Assembly (NCBI RefSeq): GCF_000611675.1
Contig: NZ_JATV01000004.1
Span: 62,001-126,000, forward strand
DNA: 64,000 nucleotides
Source: Flavobacterium succinicans LMG 10402
GTDB taxonomy: Bacteria; Bacteroidota; Bacteroidia; Flavobacteriales; Flavobacteriaceae
Direction of reading: 5' to 3'
A program made the translations under genes and the position numbers. Shown here in pieces: positions 17,426-25,822 of the stretch (its first letter is position 1; each line of letters begins with the position of its first letter). The notes under the pieces were generated by a model, which saw only the letters and a list, made by a program, of their open reading frames with translations, did no database searches and had not been told where the DNA came from.

Positions 17426-17433
17426 TATATTTG
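17426..17433 (+). promoter_or_regulatory. -7 element of the AAA/DUF4143 gene
   Basis: TATATTTG matches TAnnTTTG exactly, 27 bases before the chosen ATG at 17460. It makes the longer frame start (TTG at 17421) impossible as a translation start, because that codon would lie upstream of the transcript. Confidence 0.6.
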
Positions 17434-17459
17434 TATCTAAATTTAAAAATTTGCAGGCT

Positions 17460-18599
17460 ATGGATTTTTTAGAAAGAGGCATAGATGTATTGTTTGCCAA
17501 AAGAGTATTACCCAACAAAGTACTTATTTTATTGGGCGCAAGGCGTGTAGGTAAAACAGCGTTTATCAAAAATTATCTTTCACAGCTCCCAAAACAAGAA
17601 TATTTACAATTGAACGGCGAAGATATTCAGGATGCAAATTTGTTAAAAGAGCGTTCCGTAAGCAATTATCGTCGACTTCTAGCAAACACGAAATTATTAG
17701 TTATTGACGAAGCGCAAAACATCCCCGACATTGGTTTGATTCTGAAATTAATTGTAGATTCTATTGAGGGTATTAAAATCATTGCCACAGGATCATCGGT
17801 TTTTGATTTGTCTAATAAATTAGGAGAACCTTTGGTGGGAAGAAAAAATACGATTTATTTATTTCCACTGGCTCAGATGGAATTTTCCAACTATGAAAAT
17901 TTCAAGGAAACCACTCAAAAATTGGAAGAACGATTGCTTTTTGGCTCCTATCCTGAACTTGAACAATACCCAGATTGGAACGACAAAATCAACTACTTGA
18001 AAGAAATACTCAATTCCTATTTATTGAAGGATATTTTGGTGTATGAAGGTATCAAACATTCTAACAAAATTTTAGAGGTTTTAAAACTGATTGCCTTTCA
18101 AGTAGGACAAGAAGTTTCACTGCAAGAATTAGCGAGACAATTAGGTATTTCTAAAAATACGGTAGAAAGTTATTTAGACTTACTTTCCAAGGTGTTTGTT
18201 ATTTATAAAGTACCTGGTTTTAGCAGAAATTTACGAAAGGAAATTACCAAATCCAATAGGTGGTATTTTTATGATAATGGAATTCGCAATGCTATTATTT
18301 CCAATTTTAATCGATTAGACAATCGCACCGATGTTGGTGCATTATGGGAAAATTATTTGGCTTCCGAACGAGTAAAATACCAAAATTACACTCAAAAAGT
18401 AGTAATCAATTATTTTTGGCGTACGTATGACCAACAAGAATTGGATTGGTTGGAAGAAGAAAATGGCCAGCTACGAGGTTACGAATTCAAATGGAATGAA
18501 AATAGAAAAGCGAAAGTCCCCACAGCTTTTGCAAAAGCCTATCCTGAAGCTAGTTTTGAAGTAATCAACAAACAGAATTATTTAGATTTCATAGTCTAA
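17460..18599 (+). CDS. AAA_14 / DUF4143 ATP-binding protein
   Basis: A 379-residue protein starting at ATG 17460. It has a Walker A loop (LGARRVGKTAFI), a Walker B motif (LLVIDEAQNI), a winged-helix-like middle (LQELARQLGISKNTVESYLDLL) and a C-terminal DUF4143 domain with a PD-(D/E)XK-like pattern (QELDWLEE...GYEFKWN). The family is abundant and strain-variable in bacteria and archaea; its cellular role is unsettled, with links to toxin-antitoxin and mobile gene settings. The 3' end overlaps the convergent DUF1294 gene by 18 bases. Confidence 0.88.
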   Translation: MDFLERGIDVLFAKRVLPNKVLILLGARRVGKTAFIKNYLSQLPKQEYLQLNGEDIQDANLLKERSVSNYRRLLANTKLLVIDEAQNIPDIGLILKLIVDSIEGIKIIATGSSVFDLSNKLGEPLVGRKNTIYLFPLAQMEFSNYENFKETTQKLEERLLFGSYPELEQYPDWNDKINYLKEILNSYLLKDILVYEGIKHSNKILEVLKLIAFQVGQEVSLQELARQLGISKNTVESYLDLLSKVFVIYKVPGFSRNLRKEITKSNRWYFYDNGIRNAIISNFNRLDNRTDVGALWENYLASERVKYQNYTQKVVINYFWRTYDQQELDWLEEENGQLRGYEFKWNENRKAKVPTAFAKAYPEASFEVINKQNYLDFIV

Positions 18600-18875
18600 T
18601 GAAACAAAACAAATGGCCATAATTTGTAATATAACTATCAACCAAAATTTCAAAAGATAACTAGTTTTACTTGTTTTATGTCTGAACAAAAGCATCGCTA
18701 ATCCACTACCAACAGTTCCTCCGAAGAACACGAAGGTTAAAAGTGTTGCTTCGGGGATTCTTCTTTTATGTTTTTGAGCTACTATTTTGTCATAGCCTAT
18801 TACAAAAAAAGCGAATATGTTAATCAATAAAAGAAAGTAAAAAAACAAGTTCATTTGGGTAAAAATTGAAGTCAA
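18582..18875 (-). CDS. DUF1294 family small membrane protein
   Basis: A 97-residue protein with three hydrophobic helices. The motif YDKIVAQKHKRRIPEATLL followed by FFGGTVGSGLAMLLFRHKT is diagnostic of DUF1294. Function is unknown; in some bacteria the domain is fused to a cold-shock domain, but not here. It is convergent with the AAA/DUF4143 gene and overlaps its last 18 bases. Confidence 0.88.
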   Translation of the reverse strand: MTSIFTQMNLFFYFLLLINIFAFFVIGYDKIVAQKHKRRIPEATLLTFVFFGGTVGSGLAMLLFRHKTSKTSYLLKFWLIVILQIMAICFVSLDYEI

Positions 18876-18943
18876 AGATAAAAGAAGTAAGTTGTTTTTC
18901 TTATATTTAGAATCCTTATTTAAGTCTAAAAATCTAATTAATT

Positions 18944-19762
18944 ATGAGCCCAATTAAATTATTCGAAGCCAAAAAAGTACGTAGTCATTACGATGTTGAA
19001 AAAGAAATTTGGTATTTCTCAGTTATTGATGTTATTCAGATTTTAACAGATAGTACTATCCCTAAACGATATTGGACTGATTTAAAGAAGAAGCTAAATA
19101 ACGAAGGAAGTGAAGCGTACGATAAAATCGTACAGTTGAAAATGTTAGCCGATGATGGTAAAAATAGATTGACAGATACCGCCGATACCGAAACTTTATT
19201 GCGCTTAATTCAATCCATTCCTTCTCCAAAAGCAGAGCCGTTCAAACAATGGTTAGCAAAAGTGGGCTATGAACGAATGCAAGAATTGGCAGATCCCGCC
19301 CAAAGTTTAGACCGTGCTCGTGAAAATTGGCAAAAATTGGGACGTAGCGAAAAATGGATTCAGCAACGAATGACTGGACAGGAGACTCGCAATAAATTAA
19401 CCGATTATTGGAAAGAATCGGGTGTAGAAAAGAAAGATGAATTTGCAATGTTGACCAATATCATTCATCAGGAATGGACAGGATTATCTGTTAAAAATCA
19501 TAAAGAAATAAAAGGGCTGAAAACTCAAAATTTAAGAGATCATATGACGGAAGCGGAATTAATTTTTACAGCTCTAGCAGAACTTTCTACCCGACAAATT
19601 GCCGAAACAGACGAAGCCAAGGGACTTTTGGAAAATGCAAAAGCTAGTAAGAAAGGAGGGGCAATTGCCAAAAACGCCCGACTAGCTTTAGAAGAGAAAA
19701 CTGGAAAAAGTGTAGTAACAGGAGAAAATTTTCTACCACCAAGTCAAAAAGAGCTAGAGTAA
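18944..19762 (+). CDS. Bro-N domain protein (DinD-like)
   Basis: A 272-residue protein. The N-terminus (IKLFEAKKVRSHYDVEKEIWYFSVIDVIQIL) is a Bro-N domain, a DNA-binding module found in phage antirepressors. The C-terminal region, with HMTEAELIFTALAELSTRQIAE, resembles the family that includes E. coli DinD, a DNA-damage-inducible protein that antagonises RecA. Function here is not proven. It lies in the variable stretch between trpS and tex and reads in the same direction as tex, 35 bases upstream of it. Confidence 0.82.
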   Translation: MSPIKLFEAKKVRSHYDVEKEIWYFSVIDVIQILTDSTIPKRYWTDLKKKLNNEGSEAYDKIVQLKMLADDGKNRLTDTADTETLLRLIQSIPSPKAEPFKQWLAKVGYERMQELADPAQSLDRARENWQKLGRSEKWIQQRMTGQETRNKLTDYWKESGVEKKDEFAMLTNIIHQEWTGLSVKNHKEIKGLKTQNLRDHMTEAELIFTALAELSTRQIAETDEAKGLLENAKASKKGGAIAKNARLALEEKTGKSVVTGENFLPPSQKELE

Positions 19763-19797
19763 ATTTAGCTATTTTAGCTGTCCGAAAAATTCAAAAA

Positions 19798-21951
19798 ATG
19801 ACCAACCTACAATTCATCGCCCAAAAGGTAGCTACCGCAGCCATCAATATTCAAAACACCGTTCAATTATTACAAGAAGATTGTACCATTCCGTTTATTT
19901 CGCGTTACCGAAAAGACAAAACAGGCAATCTGGATGAAACACAAATCGAACAAATTGCCAAACTCCAAAAAGAGTACGAGGCCATCCTGAAACGAAAAGA
20001 AGCCATCTTAAAATCCATCGAAGAGCAAAACGCTTTGACGTCTGAATTGGATAAAAAAATCCAACATAGTTTTGACCTACAAGAGTTGGAGGATTTGTAT
20101 TTGCCGTACAAAAAGAAAAAAAGAACTAAAGCCGATGTCGCTCGTGAAAACGGACTAGAACCTTTGGCCAAAATTATAATGGCACAGAAAAATGACGATG
20201 TCGATTTCTTGGCTAGACAATACTTGAACGACGCTATTGTCAATGAAGAAGCGGCTTTACAAGGCGCCAGAGAAATCATTGCCGAATGGATCAACGAAAA
20301 TATTTACGTTCGTAAACAATTGCGCCGTTTGTACGAACGCAAAGCGACCATCACCACCAAAGTAGTCAAAACAAAAAAAGACGAAGCCGATGCGCAAAAG
20401 TTTTCGCAATATTTCGATTGGTCTGAACCGTTGACCAAAGCGCCTTCGCACCGACTTTTGGCGATGCTACGTGCCGAAAATGAAGGGTTTATCAAGTTCA
20501 AAGTAGAAGCAGATATTGACGAAGCCTATGACGTAATCGACGAATTGGTGTTGAAAGGTCAAAGTCCAAGCACCTCTCACGTACAATTGGCCATTGAGGA
20601 TTCTTATAAAAGATTGCTGCAACCTGCCATTGCCAACGAAACCTTGCAAGAAGCCAAAGCCAAAGCCGATGCCAATTCCATTCAGGTTTTCGCGAATAAT
20701 TTAGGGCAATTATTATTGGCTCCACCTTTGGGCGAAAAACGAATTTTAGCCATCGACCCAGGATTTCGTTCGGGTTGTAAAGTGGTTTGTTTGGACGAAA
20801 AAGGCGACTTGCTCTACAACGAAACCATCTATCCGCACGCGCCACAAAATGAAACGGCGATGGCGATGAAAAAAATCAAATCGATGGTAAACGCCTATAA
20901 TATTGATGCCATATCCATTGGGAACGGAACCGCCTCAAGAGAAACCGAATTCTTCATCAAGAAAATCGCTTTCGAAACTCGAGCCACAGGCGAACAGGGC
21001 GAAGCCAAACCCGTTCAAGTATTTATTGTCTCTGAGGCTGGAGCTTCTGTGTATTCCGCTTCCAAAATTGCTCGTGAAGAATTCCCCAATTATGACGTAA
21101 CCGTTCGTGGTTCGGTGTCGATTGGACGTCGTTTGTCGGATCCTTTGGCCGAATTGGTAAAAATCGACCCAAAAGCTATTGGTGTAGGACAATACCAACA
21201 CGATGTGGACCAAACCAAACTCAAAGAAGAATTGGATGCAACGGTAATTCGTTGCGTGAATTCGGTGGGGATCAACATCAACACCGCCAGCAAACATTTG
21301 TTGAGTTATGTAAGTGGTATTGGAGAAAAGCTGGCCGAAAATATAGTGACGTATCGTTCTGAAAATGGTCCATTTGACGATAGAAAACAACTCAAAAAAG
21401 TACCGCGTTTGGGAGATAAAGCCTTCCAACAAGGCGCAGCATTTATCAGAATTGCCAATGGCAAAAATCCATTAGACAATTCAGCAGTACATCCCGAAGC
21501 TTATGCCATAGTAGAAAAAATGGCCAAAGATTTGAAAACTTCCGTTACTGATTTGATTGCCAACAAAGAAAAAATTGCCCTCATCAAACCCGAAAACTAC
21601 GTAACGCCCGAAATTGGAATTTTGGGTATCAAAGACATCCTCAAAGAGCTCGAAAAACCAGGATTAGACCCAAGAAAATCGGCCAAAATCTTTGAATTCG
21701 ACCCGAATGTCAAATCCATTAAAGATTTGAAAACAGGGATGATTTTGCCGGGAATCGTGAACAACATCACCAATTTTGGCTGTTTTGTCGACATCGGAAT
21801 CAAAGAAAGCGGTTTGGTACACATTTCCCAACTCAAAGCTGGTTTCGTAAGCGATGTCAACGAAGTAGTCAAACTCCACCAACACGTTGAAGTAAAAGTA
21901 ACCGAAGTCGATGAAGAAAGAAAACGCATTCAGTTGACGATGGTTATTTAA
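19798..21951 (+). CDS. tex: Tex family RNA-binding transcription accessory protein
   Basis: A 717-residue protein. Domains in order: Tex N-terminal helical region, a YqgF/RNase H-like fold starting near residue 316 (ILAIDPGFRSGCKVVCLD), helix-hairpin-helix motifs near 490-520 (NINTASKHLLSYVSGIGEKLAENIV, read in parts) and a C-terminal S1 RNA-binding domain from about residue 646 (GMILPGIVNNITNFGCFVDIG, in parts). Relatives bind nucleic acid and affect transcription. Length and order are normal. Long antisense open frames over this gene are by-products of its codon use. Confidence 0.93.
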   Translation: MTNLQFIAQKVATAAINIQNTVQLLQEDCTIPFISRYRKDKTGNLDETQIEQIAKLQKEYEAILKRKEAILKSIEEQNALTSELDKKIQHSFDLQELEDLYLPYKKKKRTKADVARENGLEPLAKIIMAQKNDDVDFLARQYLNDAIVNEEAALQGAREIIAEWINENIYVRKQLRRLYERKATITTKVVKTKKDEADAQKFSQYFDWSEPLTKAPSHRLLAMLRAENEGFIKFKVEADIDEAYDVIDELVLKGQSPSTSHVQLAIEDSYKRLLQPAIANETLQEAKAKADANSIQVFANNLGQLLLAPPLGEKRILAIDPGFRSGCKVVCLDEKGDLLYNETIYPHAPQNETAMAMKKIKSMVNAYNIDAISIGNGTASRETEFFIKKIAFETRATGEQGEAKPVQVFIVSEAGASVYSASKIAREEFPNYDVTVRGSVSIGRRLSDPLAELVKIDPKAIGVGQYQHDVDQTKLKEELDATVIRCVNSVGININTASKHLLSYVSGIGEKLAENIVTYRSENGPFDDRKQLKKVPRLGDKAFQQGAAFIRIANGKNPLDNSAVHPEAYAIVEKMAKDLKTSVTDLIANKEKIALIKPENYVTPEIGILGIKDILKELEKPGLDPRKSAKIFEFDPNVKSIKDLKTGMILPGIVNNITNFGCFVDIGIKESGLVHISQLKAGFVSDVNEVVKLHQHVEVKVTEVDEERKRIQLTMVI

Positions 21952-22076
21952 AAATGGAAATCTCAAAAAAGAAATTCCAAATTCCAATGCGTCACACTGA
22001 GATATCATTTTAAACTAAAAAAGCAATATAAGATGACATTATGCTATGTAAACGTTTTCTTTTAAGCAGCAATACT

Positions 22077-22092
22077 CCCCTCTCGAGAGGGG
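22077..22092. repeat. Perfect 16-bp palindrome in a REP-like intergenic element
   Basis: CCCCTCTCGAGAGGGG is its own reverse complement and is followed by CTGGGGGTGTG and a T run. The GC-rich block stands out sharply from the AT-rich spacer and resembles a dispersed bacterial intergenic repeat. The surrounding gap 21952-22314 holds no gene I can support; a candidate terminator lies at 22218-22252. Confidence 0.55.
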
Positions 22093-22217
22093 CTGGGGGT
22101 GTGTTTTTATTTTGAGAGGATATTTTAATTCCTAAACTTAAAACGTTAATGGTAGCGCAATCGAAGAGCAAATTCTAAGGCGTTTCTTGAAATCTTTCAA
22201 TTAAGATGTATAAATAA

Positions 22218-22252
22218 ACAAAGCCCGGCAAGAAAATTTGTCGGGCTTTATT
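22218..22252. terminator. Terminator-like hairpin downstream of tex
   Basis: Stem AAAGCCCGGCAA / TTGTCGGGCTTT (one G-T pair) with an A/T loop and a T-rich tail on the plus strand. It lies 270 bases past tex and could instead serve the decayed minus-strand genes that face it. Confidence 0.65.
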
Positions 22253-22314
22253 TATAAATAGCTATAGTGAATATAGACTTAATTAATGTTCTAATGCTGA
22301 GTTTCATTGCAACC

Positions 22315-22482
22315 TTATTCTCCTTTGCTTAGTTTTTCAATCTCTTTTTTTAGTTCCATTCTATTTATGATGTATTGAATTATGAACGCAGTGCATTCAC
22401 AATTGGAAATGCTCTTTAAAATTGGTGATTCCTTTCCAATTAACAAACGGAAAAACCACTGCCACACTGAGGTTGCAAGTCT
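22315..22482 (-). pseudogene. C-terminal remnant of an unrecognised gene
   Basis: The minus strand has an open stretch of 55 codons ending in a stop at 22315 and reading VWQWFFRLLIGKESPILK, then NRMELKKEIEKLSKGE. It begins right after an in-frame stop and has no sensible start codon. The amphipathic, charged ending looks like real protein, so I read it as a decayed gene end. I do not recognise the family. Confidence 0.4.
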
Positions 22483-22510
22483 TTAAACAACGATTTTATT
22501 AAAAATTACC

Positions 22511-22672
22511 TTAGCAACGCTTGTTCTTAATAGTGAACTCTGATTTCACCATTTGCAAACCCATAATGTTTTGAAGATTGTTTTCAAAAAGGTTTTGAAT
22601 GTCTCGCTCCAATTTAAAAGGTTTTTCCTTTACTTGTTCAAGGGTATTGGCTGTATTGTGGTATAAAATCAT
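22511..22672 (-). pseudogene. N-terminal remnant of a DUF91/DUF5655-type nuclease gene
   Basis: Starts at an ATG at 22672 and encodes 53 residues (MILYHNTANTLEQVKEKPFK ... SEFTIKNKRC) before a stop. The sequence matches, from memory, the beginning of PD-(D/E)XK nuclease-like proteins that continue after SEFTIKNKR with the catalytic D...ExK core. That core is missing here. The gene is broken immediately before its catalytic part. Confidence 0.6.
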
Positions 22673-22722
22673 AAAAATTGAATTTTATCGAAGTAAAAAA
22701 CTATATTAGTTTGTTTAATTTA

Positions 22723-23706
22723 TTAGACTATTTTAAAAAAATCTGAATTTATATTTACGTAAATATTTTGCTTTATAATATCAATTTCTTCTTTTGTTGC
22801 ATTTGATTTTAACGAAGAAAACTTATCCTTTATATTTCTGATTTCTTTTGAAATAAGATTATTATAAAGATTATTTTCAATATTTGGGCATCTTTGATAA
22901 ATAATTAATTCACAGTTTTCTTTTAAAAGTCTATCACTTATTAATTCCCACCAAAATTTATCTGTTAGTCCCAGCGAACTTCCAAATACACAAATTATAT
23001 TAGCATTATTAATCAAATCTATACATTCATCGTCAACTAAATGACTAGCAGCCTTATTGTATTCGGTTTTAATAAAGGCTTCACTAAAATCTATATTTTT
23101 AACAAAATCCTCATTAAAAACTTGTGAATTGTCATTTACGCCAATTATCATTCTTTCATTTAGATAACCGTGTATGTGCTTTATTGGCTTAATTATTGAA
23201 TAATTGCTCAATGAATTTGCAATACTCATCTGTTTATTGGTCTGACCTATAAGCAGTTTATCTAAAATTGAAGTATAATTAAATGAAATTGTATCAATAT
23301 GTGTGACTTCATTTTTTATAGATAAATAATCTTCTTCAAATTTCCTTTTATCCCCATTTCTTAATTTACGATGTGGAGCGCTTAAACACATCAAAAGTTC
23401 ACCTATATTTATTTTTTTGAAATCAAAAGACTCCTCTATAGCTTTTAAATAATTTGATAGATTTAAAATGATATCCTGCCTAATGGATTCAAATTCTTCT
23501 ATTGTTTTTATTTTTGCTGTGAACTTACCTAAAGCGAGTTCTAAATCTGACCAATTTTCAGAATTTGACTTTATTTCTCTTTTTAACAACTCAATATTTT
23601 CATTTTTACTTTTTATTTTTATGTAATAATTGTAAAAATCTTTATAACTAGTTTTTAAATCTAAGTTTAAATCAAATCCATTTCCTATTATATGAACAAT
23701 ATTCAT
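22723..23706 (-). CDS. AbiH family abortive-infection protein
   Basis: A 327-residue protein. The N-terminus MNIVHIIGNGFDLNLDLKTS with the following YKDFYNYY is the AbiH signature. Further family-like motifs are SFNYTSILDKLL, HIHGYLNERMIIGVNDNSQ and ICVFGSSLGLTDKFWWELI. AbiH from Lactococcus gives abortive infection against some phages. The gene is AT-rich, stands alone, and lies between decayed gene fragments and tRNA-Asn, a typical setting for acquired defence genes. Activity against phage is inferred from the family. Confidence 0.85.
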   Translation of the reverse strand: MNIVHIIGNGFDLNLDLKTSYKDFYNYYIKIKSKNENIELLKREIKSNSENWSDLELALGKFTAKIKTIEEFESIRQDIILNLSNYLKAIEESFDFKKINIGELLMCLSAPHRKLRNGDKRKFEEDYLSIKNEVTHIDTISFNYTSILDKLLIGQTNKQMSIANSLSNYSIIKPIKHIHGYLNERMIIGVNDNSQVFNEDFVKNIDFSEAFIKTEYNKAASHLVDDECIDLINNANIICVFGSSLGLTDKFWWELISDRLLKENCELIIYQRCPNIENNLYNNLISKEIRNIKDKFSSLKSNATKEEIDIIKQNIYVNINSDFFKIV

Positions 23707-23960
23707 TTATAAAAATTTAACTATTCTAAACAATTACTATTTCCTCCTCCGTTAACCCATACAATACATATGTTAGGTCAATTTACTAATCCGAATAGCG
23801 ATTTAATGACTATCCACACAAACTTACAAAAAATGTATTGGGTAGTAACTTCATAAATTGAAGGAAAACAAAATTATCTTAAAAGTAATCTATATCAGTA
23901 AACGATAATCAAAAGGATAAATTTTTAGGACTCAAACCAAGTCCCAAAGTTTATTCCATA

Positions 23961-23991
23961 AAAAAAGCCCGACATTGCTGTCAGGCTTTTA
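23961..23991 (-). terminator. Terminator of the tRNA-Asn transcript
   Basis: On the minus strand, AAGCCTGACA and TGTCGGGCTT pair around GCAA and are followed by a run of T residues, directly after the tRNA 3' end. Confidence 0.8.
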
Positions 23992-23993
23992 AG

Positions 23994-24067
23994 CTCCCCC
24001 TCTTGGGCTCGAACCAAGGACCCTCTGATTAACAGTCAGATGCTCTAACCAACTGAGCTAAGGAGGA
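23994..24067 (-). tRNA. tRNA-Asn (anticodon GTT)
   Basis: The minus strand folds as a 74-base cloverleaf. The acceptor stem TCCTCCT pairs with AGGGGGA, leaving discriminator G. The D-arm region is GCTCAGTTGGTTAGAGC, the anticodon arm is CTGACTGTTAATCAG with GTT, and the T-arm is CTTGGTTCGAGCCCAAG. CCA is not encoded. Confidence 0.95.
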
Positions 24068-24200
24068 AACTGTGTATTATAATGCGTAGTAGGAACGTTT
24101 TCTGTTGCTATGACTGACATTGTTTGTTTGTCTTAGCGGTGGCAAAGATACACCTAATTTCAAGTTCTGCAAACAAAAAATGAACTTTTTTTCATTTTTT

Positions 24201-25544
24201 TTATCTTCCCACAATGGCCTTGTAGATGTCGTTTCCGTTGGCAAATAAAAGCAACGAGATAAGTAAAACAAAACCAACCATTTGAGCATTCTCTAAGAAT
24301 TTGTCACTTGGTTTTTTGCCGCTAATGATTTCGTATAATAAAAATAGGACATGGCCACCATCCAAGGCTGGGATAGGCAATAAATTCATTACTCCCAACA
24401 TTATTGACAACAAAGCCGTGATACTCCAGAATACTTCCCAGCTCCAAGAACTAGGAAAAATATTAAAAATAGCTGCAAATCCGCCCACTTGTTTGTACGC
24501 TTTGGTTTCTGGATTGAAAATCATTTTCAATTGCTTGCCGTAGCCTAATACTTGATTGGTTCCTTTTTCAATACCCACAGGGATCGATTCGAAGAAGCCG
24601 TATTCTTGTTTACTGATTTTGTAATACCCTAATTTCTCTAAAGATTCTAAACCTAGTGCACCAACATGAACGCCTAATTTGGCCTCGTTATTAACAATGA
24701 CTTGCACCGGTACTTCTTTTTGATCACGAATCACAACCGCTGGAAGGGTTTTGCCTTTATTCGCTTTTAGGATAGCTGATACTTGATCGTAATATTTAGC
24801 AGGTTGCCCATTTAAGGAAACCATCACGTCTTTGGCTTGTAATTGTTTATTTAGTGATTCTTCAGGAATAACGGTAATAGCAAATGGCATACGGATGCCT
24901 ACTAGAGGCCCTTTTTCTAGTTGTGATAATTGGTCTACAACATCAACAGGCATAGTGATGGTTTGAGCAACACCATTGCGTTCAATGTCGATTTTTTTAC
25001 CCATGATAAGCTTGATGTTGATTTCGCTGTCGAATTTTTCGATTTTTTCACCATCAATGGCCACCAAATGATCGCCAGTTTGAAAACCGATTTTGTTCAT
25101 CACCGGATTTTCAATTAGTAATCCGTCTTTCATATCCTTCATGGCTACAAAATCCTCGCCGTATACAAAAGCCATTCCTATATAAATAATGAAAGCCAAA
25201 ATGAAGTTTACCGTAACGCCTCCCAACATAATAATCAAACGTTGCCAAGCGGGTTTCGAACGGAATTCCCAAGGTTGTGGGGGCAAGGCCATTTGTTCCT
25301 TGTCCATACTTTCATCGATCATCCCAGAGATTTTTACATAACCACCTAGAGGCAACCAACCAATACCATATTCGGTTTCGCCGATTTTCTTTTTAAGTAA
25401 CGAAAATTTAAGGTCAAAAAACAAGTAGAATTTCTCTACTCTAGTTTTGAATAATTTGGCAGGAATAAAATGTCCCAATTCGTGAAGAATAATTAATAAG
25501 GACAAACTCAATAAAAATTGAGCAAACTTGATAACGATTTCCAT
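24201..25544 (-). CDS. rseP: RIP metalloprotease RseP (site-2 protease)
   Basis: A 447-residue intramembrane zinc protease. The catalytic HELGH is H21-E22-L-G-H25 in the first helix. The second metal-binding motif NLLPIPALDGGHV lies near residue 390 in a late helix. A periplasmic region between the helices contains PDZ-like sequence (NPVMNKIGFQTGDHLVAIDG). Relatives cleave anti-sigma factors and remnant signal peptides within the membrane. The gene is alone on the minus strand; tRNA-Asn follows in the same direction. Confidence 0.93.
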   Translation of the reverse strand: MEIVIKFAQFLLSLSLLIILHELGHFIPAKLFKTRVEKFYLFFDLKFSLLKKKIGETEYGIGWLPLGGYVKISGMIDESMDKEQMALPPQPWEFRSKPAWQRLIIMLGGVTVNFILAFIIYIGMAFVYGEDFVAMKDMKDGLLIENPVMNKIGFQTGDHLVAIDGEKIEKFDSEINIKLIMGKKIDIERNGVAQTITMPVDVVDQLSQLEKGPLVGIRMPFAITVIPEESLNKQLQAKDVMVSLNGQPAKYYDQVSAILKANKGKTLPAVVIRDQKEVPVQVIVNNEAKLGVHVGALGLESLEKLGYYKISKQEYGFFESIPVGIEKGTNQVLGYGKQLKMIFNPETKAYKQVGGFAAIFNIFPSSWSWEVFWSITALLSIMLGVMNLLPIPALDGGHVLFLLYEIISGKKPSDKFLENAQMVGFVLLISLLLFANGNDIYKAIVGR

Positions 25545-25772
25545 TGTATACTTTTAGTTCTTAAATAACGCACAAAAATAGCGTTTTATATTTTATTTGA
25601 TGGTGCAATATACTACTTAGGATTTTAATTGTTTGTTAATTCGGTAGTCTCCTTATGAATTAAAAATGCGTCAACTCTTTTTTGTTTGATTTTTTAGGAA
25701 ACAATTCTTGAAGCCGAATGTCAAAATTTGGCCAAAATCAATACAAAAAGAAACTGGCCTTATAATTCTACG

Positions 25773-25780
25773 TAAATTTG
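25773..25780 (+). promoter_or_regulatory. Candidate -7 element of the Gfo/Idh gene
   Basis: TAAATTTG matches TAnnTTTG, 42 bases before the ATG at 25823. A GCCAAATT direct repeat follows. No -33 TTTG is seen at normal spacing. Confidence 0.45.
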
Positions 25781-25822
25781 CCAAATTGCCAAATCTTTCA
25801 ATTTTTTAATCTCTCTTAATTT

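Noticed and set aside
20935..21432. 165-codon antisense frame over tex
   Set aside because: Antisense to a well-conserved gene, with no recognisable motif; explained by tex codon use.
23994..24067. Attachment-site duplicate of the tRNA-Asn 3' end elsewhere in the window
   Set aside because: Looked for the T-arm and acceptor sequence near AbiH and the remnants; none found by eye.
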